From: Metabacillus bambusae
Lineage (GTDB): Bacteria > Bacillota > Bacilli > Bacillales > Bacillaceae
Length of the DNA: 64,000 nucleotides
NCBI RefSeq assembly: GCF_017497975.1
Contig: NZ_JAGDEL010000016.1
Location: 1-64,000 of the forward strand
Direction: 5' to 3'
Shown here: piece by piece, positions 1-8,581 of the stretch
Layout: every line of letters starts with the position of its first letter
Position numbering within the stretch: the stretch's first letter is position 1
Program-made: the position numbers and the translations under genes
The notes under the pieces: model-generated
Told to the model about the DNA's origin: nothing
The model's input: only the letters and a program-made list of their open reading frames with translations
The model's database searches: none

Positions 1-117
1 ATGGTTTACTATAACAATTACCGTTATCAATGGAATTTAAAAAAGATGACCCCTAACCAATATAGGAATCATCTTCTAGTTGCGTGACTCTTTTTTTCTT
101 GTGTCCTTGACACGGGT
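1..117 (+). mobile_element. 3' remnant of an IS3-family insertion sequence
   Basis: Positions 1-87 read as the last 28 codons of an IS3-type OrfB transposase (YYNNYRYQWNLKKMTP then QYRNHLL), the usual C-terminus of this integrase-core family, followed by TGA. The next 30 bases carry a T-run and an AT-rich end that resembles, in inverted orientation, the IS end near 40.4-40.5 kb. The rest of the element would lie left of the window, so it may or may not be complete. Confidence 0.7.
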
Positions 118-163
118 GCCAGTTTATTTAGGGACACCCTCTATTTCTATATTAATCTATTAA

Positions 164-883
164 TCAATAATGTACGAAGTAGTAATAACCATCAGCTTCG
201 CCCGAAGCAGTTTTTCTTGGAACATAAGCGTAAGCTGATTTACTATACAAATATCCATCCCAGTTTGAATACTTTTTCAATGTACCGGAAGTTTTCTTTA
301 AATATGGCTTGAATCCAATATATCCTGTGTCACCTCTTGAAAGTGTGAAAGAATATGTACTAGTGTCAGAAGCGCTACTAGTCCAAGTAAAGCCAGCGTT
401 TGCCTTAATAGCAGATCTTTCTGCTGTTGCGGAAACACTATATGAAGCGGATATTGTTACACTAACGCTTTTGTCAATTCTACAAGTAGAAGTAGTACAA
501 CCTATGTCTGCTGTCACCTTTCTAGTGCTACCAGTTACATTGCTAATAGTGGCCGGATAGTATTTCCAGTACTCGTAATAATCCATAACCACTATGTCAT
601 CTGAAGGATCATCAGTAGACATACCATCAGTGTCAACTTCAACAGAATTTTGAGTCTCATTTAAATATTCTTGCGTTGAAGCCGGGACCAATTGCCCATC
701 TACTTCTTTAAGAGGTGTGACATACTTCCCTAGTGATTCATCATAGATTGCCTTTTTCTTGTCAATCTTGACAGTTTTAGTAGCACCCTCTGGCTTTGCA
801 GCTGATGAAGGCTCTGCGAATACTACTAGAAAAACAATACTTAAGCTTAAGACAGTAAGAATCGATTTAAGATATTTCCCCAT
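164..883 (-). CDS. secreted protein of unknown function with Ser/Thr-rich beta region
   Basis: 239 residues with an N-terminal signal peptide: positive MGKYLK, a hydrophobic core, and a probable cleavage after SSA near residue 28. Residues about 115-195 are rich in alternating Ser/Thr and hydrophobic residues (SVSVTISASYSVSATA, then TWTSSASDTSTYSFTL). This suggests amphipathic beta strands like those of aerolysin-type or adhesion beta-sandwich proteins, but I do not recognise the family. There are two cysteines (CTTSTC). The start is supported by AAAGGAAG a few bases upstream. No neighbour indicates a function. Confidence 0.75.
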   Translation of the reverse strand: MGKYLKSILTVLSLSIVFLVVFAEPSSAAKPEGATKTVKIDKKKAIYDESLGKYVTPLKEVDGQLVPASTQEYLNETQNSVEVDTDGMSTDDPSDDIVVMDYYEYWKYYPATISNVTGSTRKVTADIGCTTSTCRIDKSVSVTISASYSVSATAERSAIKANAGFTWTSSASDTSTYSFTLSRGDTGYIGFKPYLKKTSGTLKKYSNWDGYLYSKSAYAYVPRKTASGEADGYYYFVHY

Positions 884-954
884 ATACTTCTTCCTTTACC
901 AGAATTATCTAGATTATCACATCTTTAGTCTAATTCAGTAAAGGTGCTTATGTC

Positions 955-1443
955 TTATTTAGTAGGCTCGATATAGAAATATATCCCGTTTTTTTTGTCG
1001 ATTGTAGGACTTACTTCACTAGTTGGTGTTTTAACAATAGGACTTTGATCTTCACTTACTCCGGTATAAATTGTAAAAGTCTTTCCTGATTGTGTTGTTG
1101 TTCTCCAATTTATCTGAGAGGAATATTTTTTGACTTTATCATTTTTAACAAGGACATCTTGATCAGGGTCATACCAAGCATATTTTCCATCTTGCTCACT
1201 TATGCTTGATACTCCTACTCCCAAGCCTTCCTCTAATTGTTTCTTATAAATAACAAATGTTTCTCCGTTTTCACTAACTTCCCCTATGATGTCTTCTTTT
1301 TTCATCTTTTCTTCTTTAATGCCATGATCAATTGTTTCTTCTTTGGTTTTAAACCATTTCAATTCACTGGCTCCATCATTCGCTAATGCAGAACATCCTG
1401 TAAGTGCAAGCATGGCTATTGCAAAAGTTAATACTACTTTCAT
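955..1443 (-). CDS. putative lipoprotein of unknown function
   Basis: The ATG at 1443 is chosen over the longer frame because AAGGGGGAAG sits just upstream and the protein then begins with a proper lipoprotein signal (MKVVLTFAIAMLALTGC, lipobox LTGC). The mature part is about 145 residues, charged and soluble, with no domain I recognise. It would be exported and lipid-anchored on the outside of the membrane. It lies 70 bases upstream of the secreted protein at 164-883 on the same strand and could be co-transcribed with it. Confidence 0.75.
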   Translation of the reverse strand: MKVVLTFAIAMLALTGCSALANDGASELKWFKTKEETIDHGIKEEKMKKEDIIGEVSENGETFVIYKKQLEEGLGVGVSSISEQDGKYAWYDPDQDVLVKNDKVKKYSSQINWRTTTQSGKTFTIYTGVSEDQSPIVKTPTSEVSPTIDKKNGIYFYIEPTK

Positions 1444-1686
1444 TTTTAACTTCCCCCTTTTAAGAAAAGATGTAATATATACATAATACATTCGACTTGA
1501 ATAAAATTACAATATATAGAAAATATTTTCTTACAGTACAAGTTTGCACTTTTTCATACAAAGGGTTTTATTAAGAATGTATGTTACCTCACAATATTTA
1601 AACCTTCACACCTCCCGTGAATATTAACTTGATTAAGCCTTTCTATATTACCTAGTTATCATTATTTTCCTCCCTCATTTGAAGAA

Positions 1687-1713
1687 GGCAGCCACCCCCG
1701 GCTGTCTCTTTCT
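1687..1713 (+). terminator. hairpin resembling an intrinsic terminator
   Basis: GGCAGCC and GGCTGTC form a stem around a six-base loop and are followed by TCTTTCTTTT on the plus strand. No plus-strand gene ends here, so it may be left from a lost gene or may be a leader structure for the tiny ORF downstream. Confidence 0.4.
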
Positions 1714-1745
1714 TTTGATAAACATAACAGAAAGAAGGTTTTATT

Positions 1746-1832
1746 ATGAAGAAAAACAACAAAAAGAAACGCATTGGTGAAATGACAAACAGCCGTATGA
1801 CTTGGGTTAGACATTCCATTCACCCCATTTGA
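1746..1832 (+). CDS. possible 28-residue peptide, perhaps a truncated gene
   Basis: ATG preceded by AGAAAGAAGG, encoding a very basic start (MKKNNKKKRIGEMTNSRM) and ending after 28 codons. The lysine-rich start and good ribosome binding site look gene-like, but the frame is short. I do not recognise it; it may be a frame cut short by mutation. Confidence 0.3.
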   Translation: MKKNNKKKRIGEMTNSRMTWVRHSIHPI

Positions 1833-2032
1833 AAGATTAATTTTAATATAGCTGACAAAGAATCAATTGTAAAAATAAACCATCTCTTGTTCAAAGATCC
1901 TTAGAATAAGATTGCGGCATCAACCCTTTCTTACCCTCAAGTACCAGGTAGAGATCCTTGAAACACTGCTTTGACAATAAAAAATAAGGAATTTACATTA
2001 TCACATGGATCGAATTTCCCTTAAAAACCTGG

Positions 2033-2590
2033 CTACAATTGAAACTCATTTTTTATCCTTTTAGCGACTTCTTCAGCACTTAAATTGGTGTTATTTATTT
2101 TAATATAGTTTTTCTTTTTAATTTCTCCTTCTAATGAGTTTAATCTTAACTTTTCCAAAGAGGCAATTAATCTAAGTTCCGATTGCTCAACATCTCTTTT
2201 GGATGGTTTATGTTCTAACCTATTTGGTGTTTTATTCCTTTTAATCCTTTCTTCCAATTCTGCTTCTAACTCTACAAAGTAAACTTCACCATCATTAGAT
2301 TCGAAGATGCTGCAAATCTTATCTACATCCTCCCAATCTTCTTTTTTATTAAACGCCCATACAAAAGTAAATATCATACCAGGTAAATCGCTTTTTGAAA
2401 CTGCTTTAAATATTTCTTCTCTAAACAAGGATGATAACCGCCACATTTCAGAACTAAATCCGAAAAAGGGTTGTAGCAACTCAATCGTCATGTGGTTATG
2501 AAGTAGCTTTAATTCTGTTATTTTTGCTAATTCCTGTCCAACGGTCATTTTCCCGACAGCTTGTGGTCCAAATACTAAAACAAACCTCAT
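2033..2590 (-). CDS. P-loop kinase-like protein (shikimate/zeta-type nucleotide kinase fold)
   Basis: 185 residues. A Walker A motif (GPQAVGKMT, residues 8-16) directly follows the first beta strand, as in small-molecule kinases of the shikimate/gluconate/AAA_33 group. The C-terminal half is rich in Arg/Lys with a probable LID region (ERIKRNKTPNRLEHKPSKRD). The substrate is unknown. GGGGGAAAG precedes the ATG. The gene stands alone on the minus strand. Confidence 0.7.
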   Translation of the reverse strand: MRFVLVFGPQAVGKMTVGQELAKITELKLLHNHMTIELLQPFFGFSSEMWRLSSLFREEIFKAVSKSDLPGMIFTFVWAFNKKEDWEDVDKICSIFESNDGEVYFVELEAELEERIKRNKTPNRLEHKPSKRDVEQSELRLIASLEKLRLNSLEGEIKKKNYIKINNTNLSAEEVAKRIKNEFQL

Positions 2591-2680
2591 TTCTTTCCCC
2601 CTAATCCATTATTCTTACTCTTTAGTGGAAAATAAAAAAGAACTGACTTAATAGCCATTCCTAATCGAAATCAAACAACT

Positions 2681-3007
2681 TTAGATTTTTTCACCATGTC
2701 TTACGAAATAAACAATAGAATTTAATACACTAAAACCAACTATCACTAAAAACATAGTAAAAGAAACAGGGTCTCCTGCTAAATTAATCTCATCAACAAT
2801 GATACCGTGATAAAAAAGTAGTTGGGCAGATACTAGTATAGATATGATTGATATGCTTGTAACAGTGAAGCCGCTGATTAGTTTATTTTTAGTTCTTGGA
2901 AGTATTACGATTAAGAATAAAATCAATGATACTAGTAAAAACGTAATGAAAATAGGTCTTAATAACGTAAATGCTCCAAATTCTTCAAACGATTCGTATG
3001 TGTACAT
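2681..3007 (-). CDS. small membrane protein, three predicted helices
   Basis: The ATG at 3007 is chosen because GGAGG lies five bases upstream (MYTYESFEEF...). The 108-residue product has three hydrophobic segments (about residues 15-37, 46-66 and 82-101) separated by short charged loops. I do not recognise the family. Its start lies inside the tail of the broken gene at 2985-3522. Confidence 0.6.
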   Translation of the reverse strand: MYTYESFEEFGAFTLLRPIFITFLLVSLILFLIVILPRTKNKLISGFTVTSISIISILVSAQLLFYHGIIVDEINLAGDPVSFTMFLVIVGFSVLNSIVYFVRHGEKI

Positions 3008-3522
3008 AGACGCCTCCAATTTTGTAAATTAATCTCTTATCATCCGGCTCATTCTTTTCTATGTATTTGTTGCTACCTGAAAGCTTTTTTATCGTATTCC
3101 AAGCTTCGATTGCATCCTCTCGATTTTTACCCTTATTTTTTAGATCTGCGAAATAATCTCTGGTGAACCGATTGTATTCAAATTGTGGTCCTATTTGTTT
3201 CTTATACGATGGATCTTTTTTTTCGTTCCTCTTCTTCATACCATGCATTTACAACGTCACGATATGTCTTCCCTACGTTCTCTTTAAAAAAAGATTGAAT
3301 ATAGGTGGAGAAATGAAATTTTGGAATTTCTGACTTAATAAAGGCTCTTACCGCTTGACTGCATCTATGATTTTCTGTAATTACTGTATCGAAGCTTAAA
3401 TCTGTTGATATTGCTACTTTTGTATGGGACTTTCTTTTCCTCAGTTGCTTTTGTATTTCTCCAGTCTGGAGAAATAACGCAACCCTGTCAGCAATTTCAA
3501 TTTTAGAACCAGAAGCACTCAT
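2985..3522 (-). pseudogene. SAP/DUF6434-like protein split by a frameshift in an A8 run
   Basis: Two consecutive minus-strand frames (3522 to about 3215, and 3245 to 2985) make one protein. The first carries an N-terminal helix pair and HFSTYIQSFFKENVGKTYRD; the second carries PQFEYNRFTRDYFAD and EDAIEAWNTIKKL, a pair of segments I associate with DUF6434 proteins. The frames meet at eight adenines near 3217-3224 on the coding strand. With seven adenines the sequence reads straight through (YEEEERKKDPSYKK). It is either a true one-base insertion, a slippage switch, or a base-calling error. Confidence 0.8.
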
Positions 3523-3846
3523 CTCTTTCTCTCTACAAAATGCTTCTACCTTTTCTTGAATTACCTACTCATTTTATTCTTGGCAATAGTCATAACCAAT
3601 ATCTTTCAATATTTAATAAATAAAGGAAAAATGGAAGAGAGTGTGAGATAATTCTCTTATTTTAGGTGATTAAATTCTAATCAAAGGGCATTTAGGAAAG
3701 CCACCTCTATTAGAAATAAGGGTCCTCTCGGTCTGTTACTTTTAATAATTATTTTCATAAACGGTTTTAGTTTAAATAATTAACATTTTTATAAATATTT
3801 TTAGATAAAAAGCCTTACTTCTTTCTAGAAGAAAAACAACGTAAGT
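3523..3846. other. gene-free stretch
   Basis: AT-rich spacer between two minus-strand genes. No reading frame with a ribosome binding site, no strong hairpin and no repeat was recognised. Confidence 0.5.
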
Positions 3847-4530
3847 TTAACAGGATTCAATATTAAGTTTGGCTAATTTTGCAATAATCGAAGGTAATTC
3901 GGCCAGATCCTTAATTATAAAGTCTGCCTTAACATGATCCCATTGAAAGTCTTGCTTCCAAATCCCTTTCATACCTACATTTTGAGCACCTTTCACATCA
4001 TTCACTGGATGGTCTCCCACAAAAATACTTTCAAAAGGTCTCATACTAAGTTGCTCCAATGCTCTGTTGAAAATTTGAGGCTCCGGTTTTTTTATTCCTT
4101 CCCATTCAGATATTAAAATGACCTCAAAATACTTCTCTATACCCAAGGCTTTTATATTATCCATCTGAAATTGTCCTCGTCCATTTGTAATCATTCCCAA
4201 AATAAGATTATTCTTTTTCAAATTTTCTAACATACTAATGAGGTTAGGAAAAGGAACACAATTATTCTTAAATTCATTCATATAATCCTGAAGTAGTTCT
4301 TGCCAAGTAATTTTAGCAATAACAAATTCTTTGACTATTTGTTGATAAACTATATCCTTCCAAACATATCCACGGTTATCCAATTCTATAAATCTAGAAA
4401 CATACTTCTCCCTTGAAATATGGCCTATCAAATTGTTCAATCTACGATATTGCCCCTCAATAAACAGCCTTACTGACTCGTCTCTATTTAATAAAGTTCC
4501 ATCAAAATCAAAGATAGCAGCTTTAATCAT
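3847..4530 (-). CDS. HAD-superfamily hydrolase (phosphatase-like)
   Basis: 227 residues. The nucleophile motif DFDGT is at residues 8-12. Other HAD motifs are MITNGRGQ (motif II Thr), the KKPEPQIF lysine (motif III) and VGDHPVNDVKGA (motif IV Asp). A helical cap lies between motifs I and II, which fits the subfamily that includes phosphoglycolate phosphatase and YjjG-type enzymes. It would hydrolyse a phosphate ester in the cytoplasm; the substrate cannot be read from sequence. AGGTGGAAAA precedes the ATG. Confidence 0.85.
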   Translation of the reverse strand: MIKAAIFDFDGTLLNRDESVRLFIEGQYRRLNNLIGHISREKYVSRFIELDNRGYVWKDIVYQQIVKEFVIAKITWQELLQDYMNEFKNNCVPFPNLISMLENLKKNNLILGMITNGRGQFQMDNIKALGIEKYFEVILISEWEGIKKPEPQIFNRALEQLSMRPFESIFVGDHPVNDVKGAQNVGMKGIWKQDFQWDHVKADFIIKDLAELPSIIAKLAKLNIESC

Positions 4531-4673
4531 TTTTCCACCTACATCTCTTTAATCTAGTTAAACTTAGAGCCTATTTGCTCATTTCCCCTTTAACAGAATG
4601 TTTAATTTAATCTTTCACCTTTTAAAAGCCTTCGTCAAGAATTATTTGTAAAAAATTACATTTTTTCATTAGT

Positions 4674-4709
4674 GAAAAAGAAAAGCTTCACTCCTTCATG
4701 AAGTAAAGC
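4674..4709 (-). terminator. terminator after the flavoprotein gene
   Basis: On the minus strand GCTTtACTTC pairs with GGAGTgAAGC and is followed by TTTTCTTTTT. It lies about 40 bases after the stop of the gene at 4752-5657. Confidence 0.6.
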
Positions 4710-4751
4710 ATCGAGTTTGTTGAAAGCAGAAAGAGATCATTATTATCCGAA

Positions 4752-5657
4752 TCAAAAACGTTCCATAGTTAGATCAGTATTTACGGAAACTGCTGCTTTA
4801 TTACCATCAGCAGCAGAAATTATTAATGAGGAGGGGCCGGATTTTTCAGTTTCTCCTGCAATATATATATTTTTTTGGGTTGTTCTACCAACACCATCTG
4901 TTACAACTGTTCCATTTTCTTGAACTTCACACCCAAGCTTTTCTGCAAATTGATTTGGACGATAAAAAGATGGAACTACAAACCCACCAGTTCTTATGAT
5001 CGTTTCTCCTGATTCAAATTCAATTTTTTGAAGATAGCCATCATCACCAATTAAGTTTTTTATAGGCTCCGATTTTATTTTGATATCCCGTTTTTGTAGC
5101 TCTTGAATTCCTTCTTTAGATAGTTCAACACCATTTGTTATGATAACTAAATCCTTAGACCAGTTATAAATTAATTTAGCCATATGAAGTACATTCTCTT
5201 CTTTTTCCGCTATAACAATTAATGGCTTATCCCTTAGCTCCCAACCATCACAATACGGGCAACTAAAAAGGCTTTTCCCATAATAATTTCTTACACCTTG
5301 AATAGAAAATACCTCTTGAATACCAGTGGCTAATATAATTTTTTCAGTAACAAATTCCTGACCATCTGTTGTTATGACAGTAAATCTTTCATAACCAATA
5401 TCTTTGATGATCTCAGTAATTGTTGTATTAAAATATGATACTGATGGATAATTCTCCAATTCTTTAAGACCTATATCTTTAAACTCTTGTGGTTTTATCC
5501 CATCACGAGTTATAAATCCATGTGACTCTTGTGTGACTCTATTCCGATTCGTTCCATCGTCAAATAATGCAATTTTTCTTCTAGCCCTCCCTAAAGTTAA
5601 ACTAGCACTTAACCCAGATGGACCTCCACCTATAACGATACAATCAAAAATATTCAT
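4752..5657 (-). CDS. thioredoxin-reductase-like NAD(P)/FAD oxidoreductase
   Basis: 301 residues, the usual length for this class of two-domain flavoproteins. The FAD-binding GGGPSG is at residues 10-15, and the redox-active pair CPYC is at residues 133-136 within SCPYCDGWE, typical of thioredoxin-reductase-like enzymes. The C-terminal FAD motif (YIAGE near residue 264) is present. It differs from housekeeping TrxB in sequence around the disulfide, so its partner may be another thiol protein. AGGGAGGTG precedes the ATG. The Rrf2 regulator 290 bases upstream on the same strand is a plausible controller. Confidence 0.85.
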   Translation of the reverse strand: MNIFDCIVIGGGPSGLSASLTLGRARRKIALFDDGTNRNRVTQESHGFITRDGIKPQEFKDIGLKELENYPSVSYFNTTITEIIKDIGYERFTVITTDGQEFVTEKIILATGIQEVFSIQGVRNYYGKSLFSCPYCDGWELRDKPLIVIAEKEENVLHMAKLIYNWSKDLVIITNGVELSKEGIQELQKRDIKIKSEPIKNLIGDDGYLQKIEFESGETIIRTGGFVVPSFYRPNQFAEKLGCEVQENGTVVTDGVGRTTQKNIYIAGETEKSGPSSLIISAADGNKAAVSVNTDLTMERF

Positions 5658-5932
5658 TTTTTCACCTCCCTATTTTTGTGTTTTTACCAACCACCAAAGA
5701 TCTATTATATCTATAATTGAATTAAAAAAATGATCTATACGTCACCGCAATTATCAATGTTAATTTTCAATTTTCATGTTAAGCATACTATTTATCATAG
5801 AGATATGTTGGTCATTGTTTCAGGAGAACTTACAAACTTACTGTTTAAATAAATTCTCTTCCTTGAAAACACCTCCTCAATTATTTTACTTTCTACGAGT
5901 TAAAAGACACTTTATATCCTTAATTAAGTTTT

Positions 5933-5967
5933 AAAAGACAACGTTTATTTATGTTGTTGTCTTTTTA
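5933..5967 (-). terminator. terminator overlapping the end of the Rrf2 gene
   Basis: AAAAGACAAC and GTTGTCTTTT form a stem around a short loop; the first arm lies within the last codons of the minus-strand Rrf2 gene. U-rich sequence follows on both strands. Confidence 0.6.
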
Positions 5968-6347
5968 TTAATCAAATCAGCGATTGTTTGTTTTCTTAGT
6001 TCTGCTTCCATTTTTTCTTCAGATCTCAACATGACTTTTTGAATTGAGCATTCAGGTCCATGATCAAAATCACAATCAAACAATGAAGATTTCCCTTCAA
6101 TTGCATAGATAATATCGAGAAATGAAATGGATTCCCACCCTTTAGCTAATGAGTATCCACCATTAGCACCTGAAGCAGAAGTAACCATGCCTTCTTTAAC
6201 CAGCTTTGTTAGTATCTTAGATAAATAAGTAGGTGATACTTTTTGCTGTTCTGCTAGAATCTGTACACCAACAGGTTTGGTGGAATTTGTTAATGCTAAG
6301 TGTAACATTGTGTGAAGTGCGTAATTAGTGGCTTTTGAATACTTCAA
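5949..6347 (-). CDS. Rrf2-family transcriptional regulator
   Basis: About 132 residues. An N-terminal winged helix (KYSKATNYALHTML, then SPTYLSKILTKL) is followed by the Rrf2 wing GANGGYSLAK. Two cysteines (CDFDHGPEC, eight residues apart) fit a redox or Fe-S sensor, though the classical three-cysteine set is not complete. I prefer the TTG at 6347, which gives MKYSKATNYAL as in relatives and lies nine bases after AGAGG; the ATG at 6356 has no spacing to that site. It is likely to control the flavoprotein downstream. Confidence 0.85.
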   Translation of the reverse strand: MKYSKATNYALHTMLHLALTNSTKPVGVQILAEQQKVSPTYLSKILTKLVKEGMVTSASGANGGYSLAKGWESISFLDIIYAIEGKSSLFDCDFDHGPECSIQKVMLRSEEKMEAELRKQTIADLINKKTTT

Positions 6348-6620
6348 TGTTTTCATCCTCTCTCAATAATAAAAGACCTTAAGAGTCTGTAATATCCATT
6401 ATAGAGTAGGTGTATTGATTGTCAAGTAAATGTCTTCTTGTGTAACAACCAATAAAAAAGAGCCAAAAAATATCCACTTAGCCGTTTTTCCATAGTTTAA
6501 TTCTTATTAATAATTATCCTCACAACGTAACTAGTCTTATGAGTCATTGACTTAAGTCAATGACAAACCATAGTCTGCTTAATACAATGAAAATAAAAAT
6601 AAGAAAAGGGAGACTATCAT

Positions 6621-7346
6621 ATGACGAACTTAGTAAAAAAACTGTCGCTTGAGCGAAAATCTGCTCTGACTGCAGGCATAGTACTTATCATCATGATTAT
6701 CGCTGCAGCTTTTTCCTATGGCATTGTACATGGAAGCCTTGTAGTAAAAGGCGATGCTAGCGTCACGTATAACAACATTGTAACTTCACATATGCTTTTT
6801 AATGCTGGAATTTTGGGCTGGCTCATCATCCTAATATGTGACATTGTGGTCGCATGGAGCTTCTATATCTTCCTCAAACCACTTAATAAAAACCTTTCCT
6901 TACTTGGTGCATGGTTCCGTCTTACTTATGCAAGTATATTGGGAATTGCGATATTGAATTTGATTTTCGTATTGATTTGCACGAATAGTTCGGATTTTTT
7001 ATCATTTTTAAAAACCGACCAACTTCAAGCGTTGGTGATGCTGTTTCTCGAAGCCTTTGATATTGTCTGGTCTATCGGTTTGATCATTTTCGGAGGGCAT
7101 TTAATGATTGTGGGCTATTTGACTTTCAAAACAGACACCATACCTAAAGTCATTAGCATTTTATTGATGATTGCTTCAATAAGCTATATTATCATAAACT
7201 CTTGTTACACATTTCTTCCACAATTCAATGGTATAATTTCGATACTTGAATCTATACTCACTGTACCAATGATTCTAGGCGAATTGGGCTTTGGTATTTG
7301 GTTACTTTTCAAAGGAGGTAAAGTTACTAAAAGTTATGAAGACTAA
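6621..7346 (+). CDS. DUF4386 family membrane protein
   Basis: 241 residues with about six hydrophobic segments, starting after LSLERKSALTAGIVLI and matching the DUF4386 pattern (SHMLFNAGILGWLIILICDIVVAW, then LKPLNKNLSLLGAWFRL, split here for length). The function of the family is unknown. AAGGGAG precedes the ATG. The gene converges on the Crp/Fnr gene and their stop codons overlap by four bases, so the two are mutually constrained. Confidence 0.85.
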   Translation: MTNLVKKLSLERKSALTAGIVLIIMIIAAAFSYGIVHGSLVVKGDASVTYNNIVTSHMLFNAGILGWLIILICDIVVAWSFYIFLKPLNKNLSLLGAWFRLTYASILGIAILNLIFVLICTNSSDFLSFLKTDQLQALVMLFLEAFDIVWSIGLIIFGGHLMIVGYLTFKTDTIPKVISILLMIASISYIIINSCYTFLPQFNGIISILESILTVPMILGELGFGIWLLFKGGKVTKSYED

Positions 7347-7927
7347 TCTTTATCTTTAAAGATTCGTTTTTTGATTCTACTTAATGATTCTGGGGTAATA
7401 CCAAGATAACTCGCCAATTGATGTTGGGGTACACGATCAACTAGATTAGCTCGTTTCATTAATAGTGCTTTGTAGCGTTCTTCAGGCGAATAGTTGATAA
7501 ATAAAGCATAATCATCTTGTACTTCACCAAGGTTTATCTCTATCATCTTGCGTGTCATTGATTCCAATTGTGAGTATTTGTTATACATGTCCTTTTCCTT
7601 ATCAATGTCACCAACAACCAAAATTGAGTCTTCTAGACAGGTTAGAAAGTACTTGGATGACTTATCCTGTTTATGATGATTGAAGCTCGCAATTGCTTGT
7701 TCTTCCGTGTAGAAATTAGAAGTAATTTCTTTGCCTAATTCATCTATAAAATACTGCCTAACACATCCCTTCAATACAAAATAGCATTTAGTGGGAACAT
7801 CTCCTTGTCTAAGGAGAATGGTTCCTTTTTTATATTCCTCTATTAATAGTTCTTCAGAGATTTTCTGTTGTTCTTCTTCGCTAAGAGATGTAAATTTAGT
7901 CATATACTTCAACAGTATTCTTTTCAT
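7343..7927 (-). CDS. Crp/Fnr-family transcriptional regulator
   Basis: The ATG at 7927 is chosen because AAAGGAAG lies just upstream of MKRILLKYM. The protein has an N-terminal cyclic-nucleotide-binding-type beta roll (GTILLRQGDVPTKCYFVLKG) and a C-terminal helix-turn-helix (QLASYLGITPESLSRIKKR). No Fe-S cysteine cluster typical of Fnr is seen, so the signal is unknown. This subgroup often sits beside DUF4386 genes, and the tail-to-tail arrangement here fits that. Confidence 0.85.
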   Translation of the reverse strand: MKRILLKYMTKFTSLSEEEQQKISEELLIEEYKKGTILLRQGDVPTKCYFVLKGCVRQYFIDELGKEITSNFYTEEQAIASFNHHKQDKSSKYFLTCLEDSILVVGDIDKEKDMYNKYSQLESMTRKMIEINLGEVQDDYALFINYSPEERYKALLMKRANLVDRVPQHQLASYLGITPESLSRIKKRIFKDKD

Positions 7928-7983
7928 TGTGCTTCCTTTCATCTCACTATGATTTAATTACTTTTAACTTAGATGAATAAGAG

Positions 7984-8358
7984 CTAATTAATTTCTTTTG
8001 GTAAATGAAAGATTACATAGTTTTTAGTCCACATCTCACTTAGAACTGTTATTTCTCCTTGTTCATTTTGAAAAACAAAGCCTGAACCTACTTGTTCTTT
8101 AAACCCCCAGCCTTTAACTTCCATCATTTTTTTTAGATTGTCATATGCTTTCCCTTGTTTCATTTCTGATATATACCACTGGTGACTGTATTCCTCAGAA
8201 AATTTTACGATATTTCCATTCGATTTATTCACCTTATTTATTGCTTCTGATTTTGAAACTGAATTTATTGGTAAAGGGGGATAATAAACCTTCATATAAA
8301 TTAATATGACTACAAGTAAGAACAAAACACTAAAAATCAATTTAACCCATTTTTTCAA
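7984..8358 (-). CDS. small membrane-anchored protein of unknown function
   Basis: 124 residues. One N-terminal hydrophobic helix (residues 6-24), then a soluble extracytoplasmic part with a PPLP segment and mixed alpha/beta sequence. The start is a TTG eight bases after GGGGGAAGGTG. I do not recognise the family. Confidence 0.65.
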   Translation of the reverse strand: MKKWVKLIFSVLFLLVVILIYMKVYYPPLPINSVSKSEAINKVNKSNGNIVKFSEEYSHQWYISEMKQGKAYDNLKKMMEVKGWGFKEQVGSGFVFQNEQGEITVLSEMWTKNYVIFHLPKEIN

Positions 8359-8441
8359 TGCAGGAACACCTTCCCCCTAAAATATATATTACTTAATTCA
8401 ACATATTGTTTTAAATCTCCTTTGAATTTTATACAACAAGA

Positions 8442-8490
8442 AACAACAGGAATTGTTGCTGCAGCAACTCCTGTTGTTCCATTTTTTCTC
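8442..8490 (-). terminator. strong hairpin downstream of the methyltransferase gene
   Basis: AACAACAGGA and TCCTGTTGTT, extended by an inner TTGTTGC/GCAGCAA stem, form a long hairpin. A T-run follows on the plus strand and a T-rich stretch on the minus strand. It lies about 100 bases after the stop of the minus-strand methyltransferase gene. Confidence 0.55.
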
Positions 8491-8581
8491 CCATTATTTA
8501 TAGAAGAAATAGCTAGGTATTAAGAGTAACCTTTAATTAGTCACTTTTTTTACCAGTTCCATTTACTCCAAGGCTGTTTAA

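Larger units (their letters stand above)
1492..2032. other. intergenic stretch with one hairpin and one tiny ORF
   Basis: No ordinary gene is visible. The stretch contains a GC-rich hairpin at 1687-1713 and a 28-codon reading frame at 1746-1832, both listed separately. The remainder is AT-rich with no pattern I can name. Confidence 0.5.
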
